A stretch of 29,986 nt of DNA. Origin: a virus. How positions within the stretch are numbered: the first letter of the stretch is position 1; every line of letters begins with the position of its first letter. Where the stretch lies: the IMG/VR virus record IMGVR_UViG_3300020438_000174, positions 1-29,986 of that record. One strand, 5' to 3'. Below, piece by piece: positions 17,106 to 24,837 of this stretch. The notes beneath the pieces are model-generated. The model was not told the origin of the DNA. It saw only the letters and a program-made list of their open reading frames with translations, and ran no database searches. Made by a program: the position numbers and the translations under genes.

Positions 17106-18257
17106 TTATCCTATGAATATAGGTATTGGAACTTTACCTAATTTATCCTGTAAATGTTGCGCTTCTTCTTTATCAGCTTCTAAAAGAGTTTTTCTGCTTG
17201 TCAATTCCAGCATTTCTCTTAATTGAGTTACTAGCACTTCCTTTTCTGTAGTAGCTTCGCTTCTTAAAGTATCTCCATCCATAGTTGTTTCAGCACCTGG
17301 AATTGGTAATGAAGCATATTTACTTCTTATTGTACCCAATAACTCTTTACTTAAAGCTAAAGCATATTTTTTTATCCACTGTTTTCCAACATCGTTAATA
17401 TGTATAAATGACATATTATCATATGGTACATTTGAAAAATCTGAGACTACAGCATTTGTAGTTCCCTGACCTGTATTACTTCTATCATTTTTTAATATAT
17501 AAGTAAAATGTAAAGTTTGATCTGATGTTGGTTTTGGAAATATTCTGAGTTTATTATTTTGTAATTCAAATGAATAAGCTGACTTTCTTATTTGATCGTT
17601 AAACTCAATAGCTTGAACTTTTAACAAATCAGCATACATAGGCATCATTTGAAATTGAACTGCTGGAGAATTATTTCCCCAACCAAATGAGTCTAACATA
17701 TTATAAGAACCATCGCCCGTACCAGCATACGGATCAAAATATCTAGTTACCGCTGGAGAACCTTCATAGTGAATTTTTCTAATTTCTATAGCGTTACCAC
17801 TTTCCGATACATTAGCCCACAAAGCATTTAAATCATAGTCTTGAGAACCGCTTGTCATTTTTATATGACCTTTTTTAAAATCTATTGTACCACCGACACC
17901 AGCTTCTGTTCCATATTGCTCTGATAATTCAATGGTTCTACCAAATGTAGGCGTTACCTTAGTATGAGTTATATTAGAACCTGTAGATTGTCCTTGTAAG
18001 GATAACATATTATCTCTGATATTAAATTGATTTACTTGTGCAGAGTATTCTGTAATTGCTTCTTCATAACAAGCATAAAATTGTTCTTCTTGCATTTCTA
18101 CAGCAACTATTGGATATCCCAATCTCTTAGCTGCCCAATCAGCAAATTTATCTACCGAATGATTACCTGAACCCGAAAACTCTGTATCCGTATCGTAAAA
18201 TCCATAGGGAGTTTCGCCGGCTGTAAATGAACTACTTCCTGGCCAAATTGCTTCCAT
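17106..18257 (-). CDS. Neck protein, gp13-like
   Basis: The 383-residue protein has an N-terminal region with TPYGFYDTDTEF and DWAAKRLGYPIVAVEMQEEQ, then FYACYEEAITEY. This helix-rich start is characteristic of the gp13-type neck proteins of T4-like phages, which complete the filled head together with gp14. The middle is beta-rich, with ELQNNKLRIFPKP. The C-terminus is helical, with KYALALSKELLGTIRSKY, then a coiled-coil-like stretch from about residue 335. It has AGGAGA 8-9 nt before the ATG and lies directly downstream of the capsid gene terminator. It is longer than T4 gp13 (about 309 residues). Confidence comes from both the sequence pattern and the neighbouring gp14 and gp15 genes. Confidence 0.7.
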   Translation of the reverse strand: MEAIWPGSSSFTAGETPYGFYDTDTEFSGSGNHSVDKFADWAAKRLGYPIVAVEMQEEQFYACYEEAITEYSAQVNQFNIRDNMLSLQGQSTGSNITHTKVTPTFGRTIELSEQYGTEAGVGGTIDFKKGHIKMTSGSQDYDLNALWANVSESGNAIEIRKIHYEGSPAVTRYFDPYAGTGDGSYNMLDSFGWGNNSPAVQFQMMPMYADLLKVQAIEFNDQIRKSAYSFELQNNKLRIFPKPTSDQTLHFTYILKNDRSNTGQGTTNAVVSDFSNVPYDNMSFIHINDVGKQWIKKYALALSKELLGTIRSKYASLPIPGAETTMDGDTLRSEATTEKEVLVTQLREMLELTSRKTLLEADKEEAQHLQDKLGKVPIPIFIG

Positions 18258-18289
18258 TATATTCTCCTAAAAAGGTATAGTTATTCAAT

Positions 18290-18297
18290 AATAAATA
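18290..18297 (+). promoter_or_regulatory. AATAAATA motif, antisense to genes
   Basis: Near-match to the T4 late octamer in the gap between the capsid terminator and the gp13-like gene, oriented against the genes. The wider stretch ATAATAAATATA is shared with the site at 14046. Confidence 0.25.
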
Positions 18298-18309
18298 TAC
18301 AAGGCACAA

Positions 18310-18337
18310 AAAAAGGAGGAATAAATTCCTCCTTTTT
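18310..18337 (-). terminator. Intrinsic terminator after the major capsid gene
   Basis: A perfect 12-bp inverted repeat, AAAAAGGAGGAA and its complement around a TAAA loop, is followed on the transcribed strand by a continuous T-run. It lies 25 nt after the capsid stop codon. This is a standard rho-independent terminator. Because the stem arms are A/T at their outer ends, it could also work on the opposite strand. Confidence 0.9.
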
Positions 18338-18362
18338 AAGTAGTTAATTAAGTAAAACTCAA

Positions 18363-19973
18363 TTAAACTTGGTCGATATCAGCAACGATAACTTTACCGT
18401 AGAACTCATTCCTAACCATCTTCTTAGCATAACGAGTCATCACACCTTTACGTGGAGTAAAGTTTTGAGGATCATATACTAATGGAGTCATAATCATCGG
18501 TACATATGGAGCATAAACAGCACCAGTTTCTAGGAAGTTACTTCCTCTGAAACCCATAAGGATACTATTGTCTAACATGTAAGGATTCTTATAAACAGTG
18601 AATCGGTTGTTGATTGAACCAACAGCCTCTACACCCATTGAGTAGGTTTTAGCACTAGCATCGCCTGTATTCTGAACGTATCCAGTTACAGATTCTAAGA
18701 TTGTTGCAACTTCTGGAGAAACCACAGCAAAATTAGCACCACCACGTAGTGTTTTCTGATGAATAGCATTAGAAACTGACTGCATTTTGATACCTAATGT
18801 TTGATACCAAGAAGACTTAGTATAAGCATTTGAAGCACCACTAATTTGTGTGAAAGCAGGTGCGCCTGTTCCGGAACCATCATACTCAAATCCAACTTTA
18901 GCGGACCAGTAATTGGTTTTAGCATTAGCGTTTAGCTTTAACATATCAAGGATTTCTAAATCGATTTCCATAGCGATGTATTCACTCAACATAGCAGTTA
19001 ATTCAGCTTCAGCATCGACACTGTGATAAGCGTTAAGATCTTGAGCAAGCTCAGGAGTCCAAACAGCTTTCAACTTACGAGTTTTAGCAACAATTGCTTC
19101 ACTCTTTAATTGAATGTCGATTTCTGGAATCTGAATATCATCAGCAGTTGAAGGTCCAGGTGTAGTAAATGAACTCTGTTCAAAATCACCACGATTTTCA
19201 GCAACTGGCTGTTCATGATACTTAACAGAAGCAGATGTATGAGCAGCAGAAGATGTAGCAGCAAAAAATACAATATTTGCACCATCTACTACAGTATAAG
19301 CAGGATAGAAAGCAGAATTTCCAGAAGAAACTAATTCAAAGGCTTTAACACCTTCAAGATCAGGTCTAGTCATAAATGACTGAGCTACTGTAAATTTCTG
19401 AATTTTGGCTATTGAAGCACTTAAAGCTGGTTCAAATTCTACATCTTTCCAAGTTGCAGCACTTACTGTTAATCCATTACTACCTGACATAGCAACTGTA
19501 TCTTTATCGTTAATTGAATATCCAGATTTACCTGAACCATACAAACCACCGCTAGCATCTACATTAGATCCTGATGTATTACCAAATACATCTGAATCTT
19601 GTGTGTGATTAGCTTGGTTAGCTGATCCATATTTGAAATCTAGAAAGAAAATTAGACCAGAAGGTAAGTTCATCGGCTGAACACTAACAAACTCTTGTGC
19701 TGATAATTCACCAAAGATTCTACGAACCAATGGTAAAGCAACACCAGACCATTCTTCTTTAGATCCACCAGTACCTGTACCCGAAGCTTCTTTAATAAGC
19801 TGAGTTGCCTGGTTTTCTAAAAGAACAGCCATTCCTGTTTTCTTAGTGGAGTCATCGATTCCGTCTAACAATCCGGTTGGCTCCCATTTGCCGACTAACT
19901 TACGAGTCTGCTTTAGAAGCTCTTGATGAGGGTTATGACCACCCATCAAATCGTTTATTTTTAAATCTGACAT
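18363..19973 (-). CDS. Major capsid protein, gp23-like
   Basis: This 536-residue protein has the T4 gp23 layout. A removable N-terminal peptide ends at LIKE|ASGTG (Glu62|Ala63), which fits the T4 prohead protease consensus and sits where T4 gp23 is cut (Glu65). VALPLVRRIFGELSAQEFVS follows, then VQPMNLPSG, equivalent to T4 VQPMNSPTG at the start of the HK97-fold core. Residues about 280-330 carry the KSEAIVAKTRKLKAVWTPEL segment typical of gp23. The C-terminus reaches ARNEFYGKV-like sequence (VRNEFYGKVIVADI). It is preceded by the scaffold gene, 15 nt away, with GGGAGA as ribosome binding site, and followed by a strong terminator, consistent with very high late expression. Confidence 0.95.
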   Translation of the reverse strand: MSDLKINDLMGGHNPHQELLKQTRKLVGKWEPTGLLDGIDDSTKKTGMAVLLENQATQLIKEASGTGTGGSKEEWSGVALPLVRRIFGELSAQEFVSVQPMNLPSGLIFFLDFKYGSANQANHTQDSDVFGNTSGSNVDASGGLYGSGKSGYSINDKDTVAMSGSNGLTVSAATWKDVEFEPALSASIAKIQKFTVAQSFMTRPDLEGVKAFELVSSGNSAFYPAYTVVDGANIVFFAATSSAAHTSASVKYHEQPVAENRGDFEQSSFTTPGPSTADDIQIPEIDIQLKSEAIVAKTRKLKAVWTPELAQDLNAYHSVDAEAELTAMLSEYIAMEIDLEILDMLKLNANAKTNYWSAKVGFEYDGSGTGAPAFTQISGASNAYTKSSWYQTLGIKMQSVSNAIHQKTLRGGANFAVVSPEVATILESVTGYVQNTGDASAKTYSMGVEAVGSINNRFTVYKNPYMLDNSILMGFRGSNFLETGAVYAPYVPMIMTPLVYDPQNFTPRKGVMTRYAKKMVRNEFYGKVIVADIDQV

Positions 19974-19988
19974 TATATGTCTCCCAAT

Positions 19989-21026
19989 TTAAATAAGGTT
20001 AGCTAATTTCTTAAACCTATCTCTCAACTCAGTACTTTCAGAAATTACTTTCTTTTCAGACTTTGTTGAAGCGATTGGCTTAGAAGCGCTTCCCTTAGAT
20101 TCATTAATATTATTTCTAGCAGAAACAAAAGTTTCGCCAAGTGTGGAATAAACCAACTTAACTTCCTTTAGATTAGCTGCTCTGTCGAATTGCTCAACGA
20201 CTTTCATCTTCTGTTCATTGTTTAAACCATACTTACGGAACAACTTATTTGTAAATAATAGTTTAGCATTTAGCAGATTGACTTCATTTAGCTTTCCACG
20301 AAGTGTTTCGATTACGGAGCGATGTTCTTCAAGATCAGATTTTAGTTCGGAAACTTCATCTTTCTTTTCATCTTCATCTTCTTCCTCAGAAAGTGCTTTA
20401 AGAACTTCATCAAGATCAATATCTTCATCAACATCTTCTTTGTCATCACCTTCTTCTTCTGTTAATTTAGCACCTTGAGGATCTTCTTCATCAGAAGCAG
20501 AAGCAGCTTTTACGCCAGTTCCTTTACCGATACCAGATGATGTAGATTGTTCTTCAACTTTCTCATCTTCTTTCTCTTCAGCTTCGTCTATTTCAGACTC
20601 AAGTTCTTTAATTACAGATTCAAGATCAAGATCACCTTCTTCTTCATCCTCACCCTCTTCCTTTACAGGTTCTTCTTCCTCTTCTTCCTCAGAAACAACA
20701 GGTGCATACTTTACACCATTGATTTCGATAACACCCTCTTCTTCCATTTCAGGTTCAGCCATTGGCTCCTCTGAAGCTTCATCAGATGGATCTTCATCTT
20801 CATCTTTCATATACATTTCTGCCGGATCTTCTTCGCTTGGCTCTTCATCTTCCATCGCTTCTTTTTCCATCTCATCTTCATCTTCCATTTCTGTCTGAAT
20901 CTTCTGTGATAGCATATTCTGTAAGCGTGGAGTGAAAGCCTCTTCTAAAGCCATTTTTGCGTTTTCTAATGCTGTTTCACGAACAGCTTTTGCGTCAGCA
21001 ATTGCTTCTTTTAAGAGATCATCCAT
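19989..21026 (-). CDS. Prohead core scaffold, gp22-like
   Basis: The 345-residue protein is extremely acidic through about residues 45-230 (runs of Glu/Asp such as DEDEMEKEAMEDEEPSEED), with helical basic ends. It starts MDDLLKEAIADAKA and ends with a predicted amphipathic helix, ELRDRFKKLANLI. Position directly before gp23, high charge, and possible protease sites such as LKE|A and ISE|S match T4 gp22, the main internal scaffold that is cut into small peptides during head maturation. Sequence identity to T4 is low because scaffold proteins diverge. The start has AGGAG 9-10 nt upstream. It is longer than T4 gp22 (269 residues) owing to the acidic tract. Confidence 0.85.
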   Translation of the reverse strand: MDDLLKEAIADAKAVRETALENAKMALEEAFTPRLQNMLSQKIQTEMEDEDEMEKEAMEDEEPSEEDPAEMYMKDEDEDPSDEASEEPMAEPEMEEEGVIEINGVKYAPVVSEEEEEEEPVKEEGEDEEEGDLDLESVIKELESEIDEAEEKEDEKVEEQSTSSGIGKGTGVKAASASDEEDPQGAKLTEEEGDDKEDVDEDIDLDEVLKALSEEEDEDEKKDEVSELKSDLEEHRSVIETLRGKLNEVNLLNAKLLFTNKLFRKYGLNNEQKMKVVEQFDRAANLKEVKLVYSTLGETFVSARNNINESKGSASKPIASTKSEKKVISESTELRDRFKKLANLI

Positions 21027-21149
21027 TATTATTCTCCTATTTAGGATTTAGTATAGTTATTGGGAACTATAATAGAATTATTACATTTCGATTACACCGT
21101 ATACGATAGGAACGGTGTTTTTAGTTTAGATATATATAAATATAAGAAA
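21027..21149 (-). promoter_or_regulatory. Structured leader of the scaffold-capsid genes
   Basis: This is a 123-nt noncoding gap between bS21 and the scaffold gene. On the transcribed strand, ACACCGT and ACGGTGT can form a 7-bp stem with an 11-nt loop (21094-21118). A second hairpin, TATAGTT-CCCAAT-AACTATA, lies at 21052-21071, just before the AGGAG site. The first hairpin lacks a T-run in the gene direction, so it is not a simple terminator there. Possible roles are an mRNA-stabilising 5' end, an RNA processing site or a promoter region for the capsid genes. Confidence 0.45.
21135..21142 (+). promoter_or_regulatory. TATAAATA motif, antisense to genes
   Basis: Exact T4 late octamer 8 nt past the bS21 stop, oriented against the genes. 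Confidence 0.3.
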
Positions 21150-21377
21150 TTAAAATTTTTTACCTTTTTTTCGTGAATCTTCTTCTAAAGCTTTGATTTT
21201 AGCCCAATGATTACGAGCTTTTGCTTTATTTTTCATTTCTTTTTTAATACTAGAGGGTTTTTTGTAAAACTCCCTTTCTCTCAACTCATACATCATACCT
21301 GAGTCTTTTACTTTTCTTTTAAAAATACTGATTGCTTTCTCAATATTATTGTTTTTTACAACAACCTTTATTGCCAT
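21150..21377 (-). CDS. rpsU: Phage-encoded ribosomal protein bS21
   Basis: The 75-residue, strongly basic protein follows the bS21 pattern: a short N-terminal strand (IKVVVKNN), IEKAISIFKRKVKDSGMMYE, then LREREFYKKPSSIKKE and a lysine-rich C-terminal helix. Bacterial bS21 has the matching VRRREFYEKPTTERKR and is of similar length (about 70). bS21 binds the small ribosomal subunit near the anti-Shine-Dalgarno region and helps translation initiation. bS21 genes are known in marine phages, including pelagiphages, where incorporation into host ribosomes has been proposed. The ATG follows AGAGG. The gene is 1 nt downstream of the prohead-type gene and upstream of the scaffold leader, so it is probably made late with head proteins. 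Confidence 0.92.
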   Translation of the reverse strand: MAIKVVVKNNNIEKAISIFKRKVKDSGMMYELREREFYKKPSSIKKEMKNKAKARNHWAKIKALEEDSRKKGKKF

Positions 21378-21378
21378 A

Positions 21379-22008
21379 TTAACCTCTTTTTATTTCGTTT
21401 TTTGCCTTGTAGTTTCTATCTACATAATTATAAAAATCTTTTTCATCCTCTGGTTTTAATTCATCAGGTGAACTAATTCCAAATTTTTTCATAGCCTTCT
21501 TAAAAAATTCTTTGTATCCATCATCCTCTCTGAACATCATATCCTTAGTTTCACCTTCTTCCGCATCTTTATCATCATGACCAGGAACATGAGCTTCACC
21601 GATTGAATAATATCTACCTAAAATATTTCCCATATCTTCATATAGTCCAGTCATTCTTTCTTGTAAGGAATTTGCTTCTAAAGCAACTTTGTTAAATTGT
21701 TTTGACAAACCATTAAGTTCTTTCATATTACGACTTACAGTAACCTTATCAAACATATCTCCCGTTTCGGATAATGTATGTTGAGAAGCACCTTCAGCAA
21801 TAGATGATAGTGATTCAGCCACTTCCTTTAGATTTCCGCTTCCGTATATGTTTTCGCCTAAAGAATTATAGTTATTGATTTTACTAATAAGTTCTTTAAC
21901 ATTAATTTTAGGAGTATCATCCTCTTCTTTTAACCAAGGATTATGAGATACCACCCCACCAGCAGCTGCTACTTCTTTTAATAAATCTTTTAACTTTATG
22001 TTTGCCAT
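21379..22008 (-). CDS. Hypothetical prohead-associated protein, 209 aa
   Basis: The N-terminus, MANIKLKDLLKEVAAAGG, resembles that of the 105-residue protein at 23161-23478 (MIKLKELLNESAPG). It includes a likely prohead protease site, LKE|V or nearby, similar to gp21 sites in capsid proteins. The middle (about 35-130) is helical, with KVTVSRNMKELNGLSKQFNK-like sequence that could form a coiled coil, and the C-terminal third is acidic (DDKDAEEGETKD) then helical. No known domain is recognised. It follows the long basic head protein and precedes bS21, within the head operon. The start has AAGGAG. A prohead core or capsid-interior role is inferred from context. Confidence 0.7.
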   Translation of the reverse strand: MANIKLKDLLKEVAAAGGVVSHNPWLKEEDDTPKINVKELISKINNYNSLGENIYGSGNLKEVAESLSSIAEGASQHTLSETGDMFDKVTVSRNMKELNGLSKQFNKVALEANSLQERMTGLYEDMGNILGRYYSIGEAHVPGHDDKDAEEGETKDMMFREDDGYKEFFKKAMKKFGISSPDELKPEDEKDFYNYVDRNYKAKNEIKRG

Positions 22009-22025
22009 AATATTATCTCCTTAGA

Positions 22026-22033
22026 TATAAATA
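22026..22033 (+). promoter_or_regulatory. TATAAATA motif, antisense to genes
   Basis: Exact T4 late octamer inside the palindrome AGATAT-AA-ATATCT (22023-22036), immediately upstream of the AAGGAG site of the 209-residue gene. It reads against the genes. Confidence 0.3.
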
Positions 22034-22048
22034 TCTAATTTTTAATTT

Positions 22049-23101
22049 TTACTTTACAAATTTAAATGCTATTTTAGCCATTTTCATTAAGGGTTGTGAG
22101 GTAAATTTCTTTTTATTTGATGTATTAATAGCATCATATACCTTCACAATAGCATTAGCAGTATATCCATCTACCCTCATTTTCTTACCAGATACAGGAT
22201 CCTTCATAACTTTATTCTGTTTTTTCTTTATGATATCCCTAAGATCAACTATTACAGGTGGTTCTTTAGCTTCATTTACGGATTCTTTTTTAGAAAGTCT
22301 ATCTTTAATTCTTTGCCACATACTTTTGGCTTTCTTATGAGCCATCGGATCCGATTTGGCATATGATGTATTTTTAGCAGTTGCAACAGATACTTTCTTA
22401 CCCATTTTATTTTGCACAACCATTCGTTGAGCTGCAGCTATCGCTGCTGGGTTTTCATTCATTAAATCTTCTTTCTTAACTTTGGTGCCTTTGTGCTTTT
22501 TAATTTTTTTAGCCATTTTGTCACCCAAGCCTTCATTAGCCTGTTGAAGAGCATATTCTACCCTACCATTCTTAGATAATCCCTTAGCCATCTTTTCAAT
22601 TTTCTTTACAGCACCAGTCATATTACCGCCCATTCTCTTAGCTAACTTAACTGCAGCATCAACCTTTACCGATGGAAATTGTGTCGTTGTACCTTCTTTT
22701 ACGGATTCTTTAATTTTTTTACCACCCATCTTATTATAAATTTTTATTAATCTTTCTAAATGATCTTCATCTCTAGCGTTCTTAACCATTCCTTGCTTTT
22801 CAATTTTCTTTTTAAACATAAGAATTGCATCTCTTAGCTTACCAATTTCAAGCGGATTACCTTCGTTTACCGATTCTTTCTTTAGACGACTCTTTTCAGC
22901 TCGTCCTCTGTTTTTAGATTGTGATTCAAATCCCACAATTTTTCCCCTTTTATGTGAGGCGTCCTTGCCATCACCGTTACCATAAGTACCTTTCTTTCGA
23001 TTGTACTGATTTAATTCTGCTCTGTACTTCTTAGACTTTGTAGAAGATTGAAATTTCTTATACTCATCTTTATAGTCTCTTTTTGCTTTTGCTTCATCCA
23101 C
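22049..23101 (-). CDS. Basic multi-segment head protein with HNH-like start and repeated protease sites
   Basis: From the GTG at 23101 the 350-residue product begins MDEAKAKRDYKDEY. Residues about 40-72 hold a degenerate HNH-like stretch (DGKDASH, later KNRGRAEKSRL) that keeps one His and the Asn-Arg end but lacks a full catalytic set. The rest consists of short basic helical segments separated by motifs that fit the gp21 protease consensus: VNE|G at 80, VKE|G at 136, ANE|G at 190 and VNE|A at 277. This suggests a polyprotein of internal head peptides. An ATG at 23155 opens the same frame 18 codons earlier but meets TGA at 23123-23125. The GTG has only a weak AGAAGAG upstream, so the start is uncertain. 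Function is unproven. Confidence 0.65.
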   Translation of the reverse strand: MDEAKAKRDYKDEYKKFQSSTKSKKYRAELNQYNRKKGTYGNGDGKDASHKRGKIVGFESQSKNRGRAEKSRLKKESVNEGNPLEIGKLRDAILMFKKKIEKQGMVKNARDEDHLERLIKIYNKMGGKKIKESVKEGTTTQFPSVKVDAAVKLAKRMGGNMTGAVKKIEKMAKGLSKNGRVEYALQQANEGLGDKMAKKIKKHKGTKVKKEDLMNENPAAIAAAQRMVVQNKMGKKVSVATAKNTSYAKSDPMAHKKAKSMWQRIKDRLSKKESVNEAKEPPVIVDLRDIIKKKQNKVMKDPVSGKKMRVDGYTANAIVKVYDAINTSNKKKFTSQPLMKMAKIAFKFVK

Positions 23102-23155
23102 CGGAATCTCTTCTGTATGTCCTCACGATTCACAAACTTTTGGTTTTACTGTCAT
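23102..23155 (-). other. In-frame upstream extension broken by a TGA at an apparent CxxC
   Basis: Reading from the ATG at 23155, 5 nt after the previous gene's TAG, the frame gives MTVKPKVCES, then TGA, then GHTEEIPV, then the start of the annotated protein. The stop sits where CES-C-GH would make a zinc-ribbon-like CxxC. A TGT or TGC to TGA change is a single base. The ATG position right behind the upstream gene fits normal packing in this operon, so this looks like the original N-terminus, now interrupted or recoded. Confidence 0.55.
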
Positions 23156-23160
23156 AATTA

Positions 23161-23478
23161 CTATTTAAATAGGTTTGTTATCGCGCTACCAGCAATATAA
23201 TCTGGCAAATCCATCTGTAAATCATTTTCAGATACACCATTTGGATATTTTTTCATAATAGCCTTTGCCCAAGAATTTCCAAAAAAACCACTTTTATCTT
23301 TTCTCATATTAGCAGCTACTTTCTTTACATCTATTTTTTCTTTAGATATAGCTTCAACAATTCCATTTTTTTCTTGATATTTTTTTGTAATATCTGCTAA
23401 TTTAGGAAGAGGATCACCAAATTGTCTATTTTTAAATCCTGGAGCACTTTCATTTAATAATTCTTTTAACTTAATCAT
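23161..23478 (-). CDS. Hypothetical prohead-associated protein, 105 aa
   Basis: The 105-residue protein starts MIKLKELLNESAPGFKNRQF, with a potential protease site LNE|S at residues 9-10 and an N-terminus shared with the 209-residue protein downstream. It then has short helices with basic residues (KVAANMRKDKSGFFGNSWAK) and ends SAITNLFK. No known domain. It lies directly after the prohead protease, with a GGGGA ribosome binding site overlapping the stop region of that gene, and uses TAG as stop. A head-interior or core role is inferred from the N-terminal motif and the context. Confidence 0.65.
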   Translation of the reverse strand: MIKLKELLNESAPGFKNRQFGDPLPKLADITKKYQEKNGIVEAISKEKIDVKKVAANMRKDKSGFFGNSWAKAIMKKYPNGVSENDLQMDLPDYIAGSAITNLFK

Positions 23479-23481
23479 AGT

Positions 23482-24090
23482 TTATCCCCTTAGTATATCG
23501 TTAATTACTGATTCAACCTTACCATACTTTGAATTACGAACAGTTGAGTGTTCCACACTCTCATTCATTCCACCAGCAGGATACATAAAAGCACCATGCG
23601 TAGATGGATTGGATACGAAATCAAATGCAATCAATTCAAAATCATCTTGAACTTCTTGAGCTCCACTCTCATTTACAGATTCAACTGAACCCATACCACG
23701 AGAACTAATTCCAAGTTTAATTCCACTTTTAAATAATTCTTTTAATATATTACCTGATGGAGTAGAAAGCACTTCTACAGTTCCAACTAAGTCATCACCA
23801 TTCCAATTCATCTCTGTAATATTATGAGAAACATTAGCTAAATTAACAACAGAAGATTCTGGATGGTCTAACTCACCCATAGCTCTTTTCTGTCCAATAA
23901 AATTTTGAAAATACTTTTTAGCCTCACGCATTAGTATTTCTTTTGGGTATACCCTACCATTTTGATTTTTGGTGTCTGCTCTTTGGAGAACACCCTTAAC
24001 AACTAACTTTCCGTTGTTCTCTTTCATAGCCTCACTTATTTGGTTAGGCTGTATTTCAAATGGTAGATAATCTACTATTAATTGCTTCAT
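23482..24090 (-). CDS. Prohead maturation protease, gp21-like
   Basis: This 202-residue protein matches the T4 gp21 prohead protease. NQNGRVYPKEIL is followed by MGELDHPESS with probable catalytic His76, then GIKLGISSRGMGSVE with the nucleophile Ser129 or Ser130, then FDFVSNPSTHGA with an acidic partner near Asp157. This serine protease becomes active inside the prohead and cuts capsid, core and internal proteins after Glu in [LIV]xE|[AGS]-type sites, then is itself degraded. Candidate self-cleavage sites are ISE|A near residue 20 and MNE|S near 177. The ATG follows the upstream TAA directly (TAAATG), with GGAGA upstream. T4 gp21 is of similar size (212 residues). Confidence 0.92.
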   Translation of the reverse strand: MKQLIVDYLPFEIQPNQISEAMKENNGKLVVKGVLQRADTKNQNGRVYPKEILMREAKKYFQNFIGQKRAMGELDHPESSVVNLANVSHNITEMNWNGDDLVGTVEVLSTPSGNILKELFKSGIKLGISSRGMGSVESVNESGAQEVQDDFELIAFDFVSNPSTHGAFMYPAGGMNESVEHSTVRNSKYGKVESVINDILRG

Positions 24091-24837
24091 TTACTTTTCT
24101 CCAAAAAATCTATCGTAATTTTCTTTTAATATGTGCTGTTTGGATTCTTTAACAGTTTCTTTTATTTCACGATATCTCTTACCATTTATTTTTAACTCTC
24201 TACCACTTCTTCTCATACGACCGACATCAGAACCACCCCCATAAGGACCCATATAATTTCCGTCCTTATCATAATTCATCTGATCCATCTCTGGATTATA
24301 CTCATCCTCATCATCTTTATCAGTATCACTTGGTTCATTATCTGCATATGGATTCATAAAAGCATCTGCGCCATGTGGATCGTTCCTCGATGCAATTCTA
24401 GCATTGGTTTCATCATCGTTCTCATAGTCATCCTCTGGTTGAGCTTGAAAATTTTGTTTTTGTTGATTATTTTTTGAGGTCATATCAGTTGGTACGGATG
24501 TTCCCAAGCTCATCCCCTTATCATCATATTGACTGGTATCGGGATTATAATCTCCGGAGGCTACATCTTTTTCAAAATCGCTTTGATTATTATCTCCCGC
24601 GTTTCTATCAAAATCACCACCGCTTAATCCTTGACCTTTAGGTTTTTCGCTGTCTTTATTATCACCACTAGGTGTAAATTTTCCAGAGTCATCTTTAGTA
24701 AAGGTTTCTGCATCTTCATCATCTTCTTTACCTTTTAATTTATACTTACCATAGCCAATATGAGTATACTTATCTGATTCGTCAGCTTCGTTGATAAATT
24801 CCATCATCATATCTTTATAGGATTCTAATACTTTCAT
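24091..24837 (-). CDS. Acidic, probably disordered prohead-associated protein, 248 aa
   Basis: The N-terminus is helical (MKVLESYKDMMMEFINEADES) with a potential protease site INE|A at residue 17. A GYGKYKLKGKEDDEDAETF segment follows. Residues about 50-205 are rich in Asp, Asn, Gly and Ser and probably disordered. The C-terminus (ELKINGKRYREIKETVKESK) is basic and helical, with another possible site, VKE|S. The acidic composition is like core proteins of T4-type proheads, such as gp67 or gp68, though I see no sequence identity with them. The ATG overlaps the upstream stop as TAATG, with GGAGA before it, and the protease gene follows without a gap. Function inferred from context only. Confidence 0.65.
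   Translation of the reverse strand: MKVLESYKDMMMEFINEADESDKYTHIGYGKYKLKGKEDDEDAETFTKDDSGKFTPSGDNKDSEKPKGQGLSGGDFDRNAGDNNQSDFEKDVASGDYNPDTSQYDDKGMSLGTSVPTDMTSKNNQQKQNFQAQPEDDYENDDETNARIASRNDPHGADAFMNPYADNEPSDTDKDDEDEYNPEMDQMNYDKDGNYMGPYGGGSDVGRMRRSGRELKINGKRYREIKETVKESKQHILKENYDRFFGEK

Noticed and set aside
22049-23101. Active HNH endonuclease
   Set aside because: Only part of the HNH pattern remains (one His and the Asn-Arg end); a full metal-binding set is not visible, and the rest of the protein is a basic multi-segment chain.
23123-23125. Genome-wide reassignment of UGA to an amino acid
   Set aside because: The large genes read cleanly without in-frame TGA and the tryptophan codon I checked is TGG, so the code appears standard. 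The single TGA is treated as a local anomaly.
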